Position numbers and translations under genes: made by a program
Shown here: in pieces, positions 16,036 through 23,124 of the stretch
Layout of the letters: each line of letters opens with the position of its first letter
Position numbering within the stretch: position 1 is the stretch's first letter
Source of the DNA: Planctomycetota bacterium
GTDB lineage: Bacteria; Planctomycetota; Planctomycetia; Gemmatales; Gemmataceae
Length of the DNA: 60,414 bases
NCBI GenBank assembly: GCA_016872605.1
Contig: VGZI01000017.1
Location: 1-60,414 of the forward strand
Direction of reading: 5' to 3'
The notes under the pieces: generated by a model
Database searches by the model: none
The model's input: only the letters and a program-made list of their open reading frames with translations
Told to the model about the DNA's origin: nothing

Positions 16036-17721
16036 ATGGCTGTGGTCCTCATCAACGACAAGCCCGTCGACATCGGCAACGAACGATTGAATCTCGTTCA
16101 GGCGGCGGCCAAGGCGGGCGTGTTTATCCCTCACTACTGCTGGCACCCCGCCCTCAGCGTCGTCGCCAGCTGCCGCATGTGCCTCGTCGAAGTCGGCGAC
16201 AAAAAGCCCGACGGCACGGTCGCCATGCAGCCGCGCGTCGTCCCCGCGTGCCAGACGCCCGCCAAAGACGGCACCGTCTGCATCACGAACAGCGAAAAGG
16301 CCAAGTTCAGCCAGGCCCGCACCCTCGAAGGCCTTTTGCTCAACCATCCGCTTGACTGCCCCGTCTGCGACAAGGCCGGCGAGTGCATGCTCCAGGACTA
16401 CAGCTATCGGTTTGGCAAAGCCCAGAGCCGCATGATCGATCCGAAGAACCGCCCGGCCAACAAGCCCGACATCGGCGAGCATCTTTCGCTGTTCACCGAT
16501 CGCTGCATCATGTGCTCGCGCTGCGTCCGCTTCACGCGCGAGATCTCAGGCTCGGCCGAGTTGCAAGTGATCAACCGCGGCCATCACAGCGAGATCGATA
16601 TCTTTCCTGGCGATCCAGTCAACAATCCACTCGCCGGCAATGTGGTCGACTTGTGTCCTGTCGGCGCGCTCGCCAACAAGGAGTTCCTTTACAAGCAGCG
16701 AGTCTGGTTCTTGAAAAGTCAAAAGAGCGTCTGCGCCGGATGCTCGACCGGATGCAGCATCCACATTGACCACAACAAGGACATCGTCTACCGCATCCGC
16801 CCGCGCGAGAATCCGCAAGCTCAAGGCTACTTCATTTGCGACGAGGGGCGTTTCGATTTCCCCTACATCAACGGCAAAGAGCGATTTGACCGTCCCCTCG
16901 TGAAGCCCGCAGGTGAGCGCAGCGAACCTGCGGAATCGGCCGTTGCCTGGGAGACCGCCCTCCCCGACATTCGCGATGTGCTGAAGAAGAGTGCATCCGC
17001 CCTCGCCGCTGTCGTTTCGCCCATGCTCACGGTCGAGGAGGCCTACCTCTTCGCCAAGCTCATCAAGGGTTTTTCGCCTCAAGCAACGCTGTACCTGGGT
17101 TGGGTCCCGAACGTCGGCAAAGATGAGAGCTTCCCGCGCGATCGCAAGGGCAATCCCGTCGGTCCGGTCCAGTTCACGATCCGCGCTGAGAAGTGCCCGA
17201 ATCGCCGCGGCGTCGAAGAAGTCCTCAAGCACTTCCAGGGCGAGGTGCTCGGCTTCGATCGCTTGATTGCCGATATCTCCTCCCCTCTCCCCACCGGGGG
17301 AGAGGGGGCGGGGGTGAGGCGGCGGCCTCAGGCGCTGTATCTGACCGCCGGCTACCCGCCGCGCCTCGGGGCGTGGCTCAACGACGAACAAACGAAAACG
17401 CTCTCGACGATTCCGCTCCTGATCGTGCAAGACCTGGCGCCAACGCCGATCACGCAGACCGCAAGGTACGTCCTACCGGCAGCGACCTTCGCGGAAAAGG
17501 ACGGCTGCTTCGTGAACCACGCAAACCTCGCGCAGCAAATACGCTGGGCGGTTCGCCCCGGCACGATGGGCCGCACCGACGGGCAGATATTCTTGAGCCT
17601 GCTGGGCCGGCGCGGCTTGATCCAGGCGACGAAGATTCGCCAAGAACTGGCGGCTGAGATTCCGTTCTTCGCTCCGTTGGCGGTCGGCGACCTGGGCGAG
17701 TTCGGAGTGAAGTTGGGATAA
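16036..17721 (+). CDS. nuoG: NADH-quinone oxidoreductase subunit G, with repeat-derived inserts
   Basis: NuoG carries several Fe-S clusters of the peripheral arm. The N-terminal [2Fe-2S] ligands are Cys35, Cys46, Cys49 and Cys72. Then follow the His/Cys cluster (LDCPVCDKAGECMLQD), CIMCSRCVRF and the ferredoxin-type CAGCSTGCSI. The molybdopterin-type domain (from about 290) is short, so the protein has 561 residues against roughly 900 in E. coli; compact forms are common outside proteobacteria. Two segments look like intergenic palindromes taken into the frame: PAGERSEPAES (16907-16933) and SSPLPTGGEGAGVRR (17277-17320). Confidence 0.95.
   Translation: MAVVLINDKPVDIGNERLNLVQAAAKAGVFIPHYCWHPALSVVASCRMCLVEVGDKKPDGTVAMQPRVVPACQTPAKDGTVCITNSEKAKFSQARTLEGLLLNHPLDCPVCDKAGECMLQDYSYRFGKAQSRMIDPKNRPANKPDIGEHLSLFTDRCIMCSRCVRFTREISGSAELQVINRGHHSEIDIFPGDPVNNPLAGNVVDLCPVGALANKEFLYKQRVWFLKSQKSVCAGCSTGCSIHIDHNKDIVYRIRPRENPQAQGYFICDEGRFDFPYINGKERFDRPLVKPAGERSEPAESAVAWETALPDIRDVLKKSASALAAVVSPMLTVEEAYLFAKLIKGFSPQATLYLGWVPNVGKDESFPRDRKGNPVGPVQFTIRAEKCPNRRGVEEVLKHFQGEVLGFDRLIADISSPLPTGGEGAGVRRRPQALYLTAGYPPRLGAWLNDEQTKTLSTIPLLIVQDLAPTPITQTARYVLPAATFAEKDGCFVNHANLAQQIRWAVRPGTMGRTDGQIFLSLLGRRGLIQATKIRQELAAEIPFFAPLAVGDLGEFGVKLG
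16907..16933. repeat. Palindrome inside nuoG (CCGCAGGT...ACCTGCGG)
   Basis: CCGCAGGT (16907-16914) and ACCTGCGG (16926-16933) are perfect inverted arms around GAGCGCAGCGA. It is read as PAGERSEPAE at a domain junction of NuoG. Confidence 0.75.
17277..17320. repeat. CTCTCCCC/GGGGAGAGG repeat inserted in frame in nuoG
   Basis: The stretch CCCCTCTCCCCACCGGGGGA followed by GAGGGGGCGGGGGTGAGG is a palindrome-like repeat typical of spacers. Here it is translated as SSPLPTGGEGAGVRR at about residues 414-429. The same type is found twice in the gene at 27081-28727. Confidence 0.8.
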
Positions 17722-17722
17722 C

Positions 17723-17783
17723 GTTTAGCCGCTCGCCTTTGGCGAGCGGGGATTGCGCGCTCGCCAAAGGCGAGCGGCTAAAC
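17723..17783. repeat. Perfect 26-bp GTTTAGC palindrome, nuoG-nuoH spacer
   Basis: Arms 17723-17748 and 17758-17783 are perfect reverse complements (GTTTAGCCGCTCGCCTTTGG... and ...CCAAAGGCGAGCGGCTAAAC) around a 9-base loop. Each arm also contains a smaller palindrome (CGCTCGCC/GGCGAGCG), so alternative cruciform folds are possible. It is the longest perfect member of the family and ends 11 bases before the nuoH start. Confidence 0.95.
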
Positions 17784-17794
17784 ATGGTTGTTGC

Positions 17795-18916
17795 ATGTTG
17801 ATCTCCACCATCCTCACGATCCTGATCATCTTCGGCGCATTGCAAGCGCTCGCGGGCGGGCTGGTGTACGTCGAACGCAAGATCTGCGCTTTCATGCAGA
17901 ACCGCATCGGGCCCAATCGCGTCGGCCCCGTCGGCCTGTTGCAGATTCTCGCGGACGGACTCAAGTTCATCATGAAGGAAGAGTTCGTCCCGCATTACGC
18001 CGACAAGAGCGTCTTCATCATCGCGCCGGCGATCGGCCTGGTCTGCGCCATGCTCTGCTTCGCCGTCGTCCCCTTCGGCGCCACCGACAATCCCGCCGAC
18101 GCCGACTACATTACGCATTACCAATTCATCATCGCCAAGAATGTTGACATCGGCATTCTGTTCATCTTCGCCGTGTCCAGCCTGACGGTGTACGGCATTA
18201 TCCTCGGCGGCTGGGCATCGAACAACAAGTACAGCTTGATCGGCGGCTTGCGTTCAAGCGCCCAGATCATCAGCTACGAGATACCGCTCGGGCTGTCGAT
18301 CCTAGGCGTCGTCCTGATGACGGGGTCGCTCAACCTCGAGCGCATCATCTGGAAGCAGGCGAGCGGGGGAATCCTGGAGTGGAACATCTGGTTCCAGCCG
18401 CTGGCGTTTCTGTTGTTCATGATCAGTTCGTTTGCCGAGTGCAATCGATTGCCGTTCGATTTGCCGGAGACGGAGCAGGAACTCGTGGGAGGCTATCACA
18501 CCGAGTACAACGGGATGAAGCTGGCGTTCTTTTTCCTGGGCGAGTACACGCACATGGTGACGTCGTGTTTCTTGATGGTGATTCTGTTCTTCGGCGGCTG
18601 GCATTTTCCGTTCATTGCCGAGGCCGACATGTGGTGGGGCCTGAAGCTAATCGTGTTCGTGGCGAAGATGGCGTTGTTCATCGTGTTTTACATGCTGGTG
18701 CGCTGGACGATCCCGCGTTTCCGCTTCGATCAATTGATGTCGCTGGCGTGGAAAGTGCTGATCCCGATGACGCTGTTGAATCTTGTGGCGGTGATGTTCG
18801 TGAAAGAGTACGGCATCACGCCGTGGGTTTTGTTGCCCGTGTCGCTGGGGATATTAGTCGGCGCGGGCTTGATCGCGTCGCAGCCGGAGAGCAAAGAGTC
18901 GCCGCTGGCGGCTTAG
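17795..18916 (+). CDS. nuoH: NADH-quinone oxidoreductase subunit H
   Basis: NuoH is the eight-helix membrane subunit that contacts the quinone chamber. The 373-residue product has ERKICAFMQNRIGPNRVGP, GGLRSSAQIISYEIPLGLS, the quinone-pocket loop FAECNRLPFDLPETEQELVGG and YHTEYNGMKLA. The ATG at 17795 gives the proper hydrophobic start MLISTILTILIIFGAL; a frame extension back to 17753 would be translated from the palindrome. Its TAG stop belongs to the next GTTTAGC-type repeat. Confidence 0.96.
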   Translation: MLISTILTILIIFGALQALAGGLVYVERKICAFMQNRIGPNRVGPVGLLQILADGLKFIMKEEFVPHYADKSVFIIAPAIGLVCAMLCFAVVPFGATDNPADADYITHYQFIIAKNVDIGILFIFAVSSLTVYGIILGGWASNNKYSLIGGLRSSAQIISYEIPLGLSILGVVLMTGSLNLERIIWKQASGGILEWNIWFQPLAFLLFMISSFAECNRLPFDLPETEQELVGGYHTEYNGMKLAFFFLGEYTHMVTSCFLMVILFFGGWHFPFIAEADMWWGLKLIVFVAKMALFIVFYMLVRWTIPRFRFDQLMSLAWKVLIPMTLLNLVAVMFVKEYGITPWVLLPVSLGILVGAGLIASQPESKESPLAA

Positions 18917-18948
18917 CGTTCGCAAAGCGCCATGCGGGCGCTAAACGC
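18911..18948. repeat. GTTTAGC-family palindrome overlapping the nuoH stop
   Basis: GCTTAGCGTTCGC at 18911 mirrors GGGCGCTAAACGC ending at 18948. The nuoH TAG (18914-18916) lies in the first arm. Confidence 0.8.
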
Positions 18949-18968
18949 AAGCGATAAGAGGAACAGCC

Positions 18969-19526
18969 ATGCCAATCGCCGAATCCGAAGTGCGTTGGGT
19001 GAAAGCGCCGACGCTGGGGTTGCTCGATCGGTTGTACATTCCGGCCATCATCGAAGGGCTGGGAACGACGATCAAGCACATCTTCCAGCCACCGGTGACG
19101 CAGCAGTTCCCGGAGGAGCGTCCCGACCTGCCGGCGAACTATCGCGGCCTGCATCGGCTCAACCGCGACACCGAAGGACGCGTCAAATGCGTCGCCTGCT
19201 ACATGTGTTCGACGGCGTGCCCGGCGCATTGCATCGACATCGTCGCCGCCCCGGCGCCGGCCGAGTGGAAGGATCGGGAGAAGTATCCGGAGATGTTCGT
19301 CATCGACGAGTTGCGCTGCATCTACTGCGGCATGTGTGAGCAAGCCTGCCCGTGCGACGCGATCGAGTTGACCTCGATGTTCGACCTGACGGGCCTGACC
19401 CGAGAAGAAATGATGTTCGACAAGGAAAAGTTGCTGAGCGTGTTTGATCAGACGGCGGGCACCGAAAAGGATCCAATTCGCACCAAGGCGGGGGCGCTGA
19501 GCTGCGCCTCGGAGCCGGCGAAGTGA
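18969..19526 (+). CDS. nuoI: NADH-quinone oxidoreductase subunit I
   Basis: NuoI passes electrons through two [4Fe-4S] clusters (N6a, N6b) to NuoB. The 185-residue product has two ferredoxin motifs, CVACYMCSTACPAHCID (Cys74, 77, 80, 84) and CIYCGMCEQACPCDAIE (Cys117, 120, 123, 127), with an N-terminal amphipathic part (GTTIKHIFQPPVTQQFPEE) that rests on the membrane arm. All eight ligands are present. A GTTTAGC palindrome follows. Confidence 0.97.
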   Translation: MPIAESEVRWVKAPTLGLLDRLYIPAIIEGLGTTIKHIFQPPVTQQFPEERPDLPANYRGLHRLNRDTEGRVKCVACYMCSTACPAHCIDIVAAPAPAEWKDREKYPEMFVIDELRCIYCGMCEQACPCDAIELTSMFDLTGLTREEMMFDKEKLLSVFDQTAGTEKDPIRTKAGALSCASEPAK

Positions 19527-19533
19527 TCGGATT

Positions 19534-19575
19534 TTCGTTTAGAGTTCGCATGGCGCCCTGCGAGCGCTAAACGAA
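19534..19575. repeat. GTTTAGC-family palindrome, nuoI-nuoJ spacer
   Basis: TTCGTTTAGAGTTCGCA at 19534 mirrors TGCGAGCGCTAAACGAA ending at 19575 around TGGCGCCC. It ends 24 bases before the nuoJ start. Confidence 0.8.
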
Positions 19576-19599
19576 GAATGGAATATTGGAATTGACTGG

Positions 19600-20649
19600 A
19601 TGATCTCGTTACTTCTCTTTGCCGACGGCGAAGGCGTTCGGGGGTTCTTTCGCGAGAACTGGCTCGTCTTGTTGCCGTGCGCGCTCGGGTTCGTTGCCAT
19701 CTATCTCTTGATGCCACGGGCCAATCGGCTGCCCGCGCTCTGGGGCGGCGTGCTGGCGGGCCTAGCGCTGATCCTGGGCGGCTTCGTGCTAGCTCGCAGC
19801 CAGGTCTTTTCGGTCGAAACGATACTGTTCCTTGCCTTCTCCGGGCTGGCGATCGCTGCCGGCGTCATGATGATCACGCAGAGCAATCCGGTGCATGCGG
19901 CCCTCTCATTCGCCATGGTCGTCTTGAGCGTGTGTGGGTTATTCTTGCTGCAGGCGGCGCCGTTCCTGATGGCGGCGACGATTATCATCTATGCCGGCGC
20001 CATCGTCGTCACGTTCCTTTTCGTCATTATGCTCGCGCAGCAGGAAGGGCCGTCGAATGCCGACCAGCGTTCGCGCGAGCCGTTCCTCGCAAGCCTGGCC
20101 GGATGCGTGCTGTTGGCATCGGTGTGGAGCATTGTGCACAAAACGTATCAACCGGGCGATGTCGAATCGCTGCTGGCGACATTGACGAAGGTTGCTGCGG
20201 TCAAGAATACCGACGACGTGAAGCAGGTTCTCGGCGATCCGCAGACGATGAAGCCGACAGAACGCGATTTGCCTTTGGTCGAACAATTGCGCAAGCATTT
20301 CGCGTCGCTGCCCCCGGACCACAAGACGCTCAACGACATCGCGGCGATCAAGCTGCATTGGGCCAAACTGGACGTCGACAACCTCAAGGCGAGCGCGGAG
20401 GCGGTGCGCAAGGAGTTGGAACCGCACCGCAACCGCCAGGGGAGTTTGGGCTCCGACACCCCACATCCCAAGGAGAAGACGCCGGTCCGGTTCGAGCCGG
20501 GCAAGCTGCCCGCCGGCAACGTGGCGGCAATCGGTCGGACGCTCTTCACCGATTACTTGATTCCGGTGGAGTTGGCCGCGACGCTGCTCTTGGTCGCGAC
20601 GATCGGCGCCATCGTGATCGCGGGCCGGCGCTCGGAGGAATTGCGATGA
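19600..20649 (+). CDS. nuoJ: NADH-quinone oxidoreductase subunit J, enlarged
   Basis: NuoJ is a five-helix subunit of the proton-pumping arm. The core is recognisable: SNPVHAALSFAMVVLSVCGLFLL and IIIYAGAIVVTFLFVIML (about 95-145). The product has 349 residues, about twice the usual 165-200. Two helices precede the core (about 21-38, 45-64), and a soluble, charged segment of about 130 residues (182-310, KTYQPGDVES to KLPAGNVAA) separates the fourth helix region from the last one (IPVELAATLLLVATIGAIVI). The next gene starts within its stop codon. The frame is uninterrupted, so the insert is real, not an annotation error. Confidence 0.93.
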   Translation: MISLLLFADGEGVRGFFRENWLVLLPCALGFVAIYLLMPRANRLPALWGGVLAGLALILGGFVLARSQVFSVETILFLAFSGLAIAAGVMMITQSNPVHAALSFAMVVLSVCGLFLLQAAPFLMAATIIIYAGAIVVTFLFVIMLAQQEGPSNADQRSREPFLASLAGCVLLASVWSIVHKTYQPGDVESLLATLTKVAAVKNTDDVKQVLGDPQTMKPTERDLPLVEQLRKHFASLPPDHKTLNDIAAIKLHWAKLDVDNLKASAEAVRKELEPHRNRQGSLGSDTPHPKEKTPVRFEPGKLPAGNVAAIGRTLFTDYLIPVELAATLLLVATIGAIVIAGRRSEELR

Positions 20650-21083
20650 GCCCCGCCCATCTCGAAGGCTATCTGGTCGTCGGCGCCGTGCTCTTTGCTC
20701 TGGGGCTCGTCGGCTTCCTCACGCGCCGCAACATGATCATCATGTTCCTGTCGGCCGAGATGATGCTGCAAGGAGTGGCGGTCAATCTCGTCGCCTTCGC
20801 TCACTTTCGTGGCAACCTGGGCGGACAGGTGCTGGTGCTGTTCATCGTGGCCGTGGCGGCGTGCGAAGCGGCCATCGCCCTGGCGCTTGTGCTGATGCTC
20901 TTCCGCCGGCGCAAGACGCTCGATGTCAGCGTGTGGCAGGAGTTGCGCGAGCCTGACCAAGAGCCGATCGAGGACGAAGGCACGCTCGAAGCCGAGGAGA
21001 AGCCGGAGGACTTTCAGCATCTGACTCCCGCGGGCGCCGAGCCGCCGGCCAGGAAGGACACGGAAGAGGTCAGCCATGTTTAG
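20646..21083 (+). CDS. nuoK: NADH-quinone oxidoreductase subunit K, with acidic tail
   Basis: NuoK is a three-helix antiporter-like subunit. The ATG overlaps the nuoJ stop (ATGA at 20646-20649) and gives MSPAHLEGYLVVGAVLFALG. Helices 2 and 3 follow, with the conserved MFLSAEMMLQGVAVNLVAF and VAACEAAIALALVLML including the buried glutamates used in proton transfer. The usual protein ends near residue 100; here an additional acidic, Pro-rich tail of about 45 residues (REPDQEPIEDEGTLEAEEK) follows. The last 8 bases overlap nuoL. Confidence 0.93.
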   Translation: MSPAHLEGYLVVGAVLFALGLVGFLTRRNMIIMFLSAEMMLQGVAVNLVAFAHFRGNLGGQVLVLFIVAVAACEAAIALALVLMLFRRRKTLDVSVWQELREPDQEPIEDEGTLEAEEKPEDFQHLTPAGAEPPARKDTEEVSHV

Positions 21084-23046
21084 CCCCGAGATGTGCCTGT
21101 GGATGATCCCATTCCTGCCTCTCTTGGGCAGCGTGATCATCGTGACCTTGGGCCGGCGCATGTTCCCAGACCGTTGTCACGTACCCTGCATCGCCGGGGC
21201 AATCGGTGCGTGCGTCTGCGCGGTCGTCGTATTCGTGGGTGTGATTTCGGAGACCACACCGCTTCGCTTCGGCAGGGAGATCGCCTGGATTCAGGTGGGC
21301 AACTTCTCGGCCAACTTCTCGTTGCGGGCCGACGGCTTGACCGCCGTCATGCTGGTGATGGTCACCTTTATCGGCTCGCTGATCGCCATCTACTCGGCCG
21401 GGTATATGGAAGTCGACGAGAGTTACCCTCGCTTTTTCGCGGCGGTCAGTGCCTTCTTGTTCTTCATGACGGGCCTGGTGCTCGCCAACAACTTTGTGCT
21501 GCTTTACGCGTGCTGGGAAGGCGTCGGCCTGTGCAGCTATCTCTTGATCGGCTTCTGGTACGAGAAGCCGAGCGCCGCCGCCGCCGCCCGCAAGGCGTTC
21601 CTGGTCACGCGACTCGGCGACATCGGACTATTCATCGGCATTCTGATCCTTTGGCACAACTTCGGCCATTCGCTCGAATATGACGACATCTTCGTCAACG
21701 TGAAGGCACAATACGATGCCGGCGTGCTGGATCACAACTTGCTGTATTGGGCGTGCATCTGTTTGTTCATCGGCGCGGCAGGCAAGTCAGCGCAGTTTCC
21801 GCTGCACGTTTGGCTCCCCGACGCCATGGAAGGCCCGTCGCCGGTGAGCGCCCTCATTCACGCCGCGACGATGGTGACCGCCGGCGTTTACCTCGTTGCC
21901 CGCTGCACGCCGCTCTTCGGTTTGGCGCCGGACGCCCAGCTCTTGGTCGCCTGCACGGGCGGTTTCACGGCTCTACTGGCGGCGCTCATTGCCGTGACGC
22001 AGACTGATCTCAAGCGCGTGTTGGCGTACTCGACTTTGAGCCAGCTCGGCTACATGTTCCTCGCGCTCGGCAGCGGCGTCGTGGTGGGCGAGCATAAGCT
22101 GGCCGGGCTTGCCGTCACCGCGGCGATCTTTCACCTGTTCACGCACGCGTTCTTCAAAGCACTTTTGTTCCTCGCCGCGGGCAGCGTCATGCACGCGATG
22201 CACGACGTGATCGACATGACCAAGTTCGGCGGCCTGAAGAAAGTGTTGCCGATCACGCATTGGACATTCTTGTGCGGCGCCGCGGCGCTGGCGGGCATTC
22301 CCCTGCTCTCTGGGTTCTGGAGCAAGGACGAGATTCTGGCGACAACATACGAGGCCTGGCACGTCAGCGGCGGCGCGGCATCGGGAATCTACTGCCTGTT
22401 GTTCTTCACCGCCCTCTTCACCGCCGGGCTGACGGCATTCTATACGGCACGCGCCTACTTCATGACGTTCCACGGCGACGAAAAGCTGCCGCCCGAAGCC
22501 GGCGAGCATCCGCACGACGCGACGCCGATCATGGCCTGGCCGCTGATGATCCTTGCGGTCGGCGCCGTCGGCGTGGGCATCGTCCTGGGGCCGACGCACT
22601 TGTTCGAGAGCGTTCTTGAGAAAAAATGGATCACCGCGCAGTTCGCTCACCTGGCATCACCGCACTCAACCAACTTGCTCTTGATGGTCACCAGCAGTGT
22701 CGTCGCATGCATCGGCGTCGGCATCGCCTATTGGCTCTACGTCGCCGATCCGTCCGCGGCGGCTTCGGTGGCCAGCCGGATGGCGAGCATTTACGACCTT
22801 TCGCGAAGCAAGTTCTATTTCGACGAGATCTATGAACTCGCCGTGGTCTGGCCGATGAACGCGTTCGCCTTCATTTGTCGGGTTGTCGATCAGTACGTGC
22901 TAGATGGGCTAGTGGATTTGTTCGGACAAGTTCCCGCAGTCTTCGGCTATCTAGTGAGGCCGGTGCAGAACGGGCTGGTGCAGTTTTACGCCTTGTTGAT
23001 GGCCCTCGGCTTGGCGGGATTTTTGTTGTCGGTGTTGTTGCGCTAG
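21076..23046 (+). CDS. nuoL: NADH-quinone oxidoreductase subunit L
   Basis: NuoL is the distal Mrp-antiporter-type proton pump of complex I. The 656-residue product shows the expected 14-16 helices, LLYACWEGVGLCSYLLIGFW with the essential glutamate, GKSAQFPLHVWLPDAMEGPSP with the conserved lysine and proline, and SALIHAATMVTAGVYL. It ends with a long lateral helix and terminal segment. Start at 21076 overlaps nuoK by 8 bases, so the J-K-L trio is translationally coupled. The stop is directly followed by a large palindrome. Confidence 0.97.
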   Translation: MFSPEMCLWMIPFLPLLGSVIIVTLGRRMFPDRCHVPCIAGAIGACVCAVVVFVGVISETTPLRFGREIAWIQVGNFSANFSLRADGLTAVMLVMVTFIGSLIAIYSAGYMEVDESYPRFFAAVSAFLFFMTGLVLANNFVLLYACWEGVGLCSYLLIGFWYEKPSAAAAARKAFLVTRLGDIGLFIGILILWHNFGHSLEYDDIFVNVKAQYDAGVLDHNLLYWACICLFIGAAGKSAQFPLHVWLPDAMEGPSPVSALIHAATMVTAGVYLVARCTPLFGLAPDAQLLVACTGGFTALLAALIAVTQTDLKRVLAYSTLSQLGYMFLALGSGVVVGEHKLAGLAVTAAIFHLFTHAFFKALLFLAAGSVMHAMHDVIDMTKFGGLKKVLPITHWTFLCGAAALAGIPLLSGFWSKDEILATTYEAWHVSGGAASGIYCLLFFTALFTAGLTAFYTARAYFMTFHGDEKLPPEAGEHPHDATPIMAWPLMILAVGAVGVGIVLGPTHLFESVLEKKWITAQFAHLASPHSTNLLLMVTSSVVACIGVGIAYWLYVADPSAAASVASRMASIYDLSRSKFYFDEIYELAVVWPMNAFAFICRVVDQYVLDGLVDLFGQVPAVFGYLVRPVQNGLVQFYALLMALGLAGFLLSVLLR

Positions 23047-23109
23047 AAGCCCCGGGGTGAGGGTATTCCCGAGCCACGGGGTTCGGGAGGACCCTCGCGC
23101 CGGGGATTC
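23046..23109. repeat. Large palindrome (CCCCGGGGTGAGG type), nuoL-nuoM spacer
   Basis: GAAGCCCCGGGGTGAGGG at 23046 mirrors CCCTCGCGCCGGGGATTC ending at 23109, with an inner GGTATTCCCGAGCC/GGTTCGGGAGGACC pairing. It is the same architecture as 12039-12123: it begins at the stop codon and ends 15 bases before the next start. Confidence 0.8.
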
Positions 23110-23124
23110 ACAAGGACGCGCCTG

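Noticed and set aside
19677-20645. Open frame upstream of nuoK in the nuoK frame
   Set aside because: It overlaps nuoJ completely and is Arg/Gly-rich; nuoK starts at the ATGA overlap at 20646.
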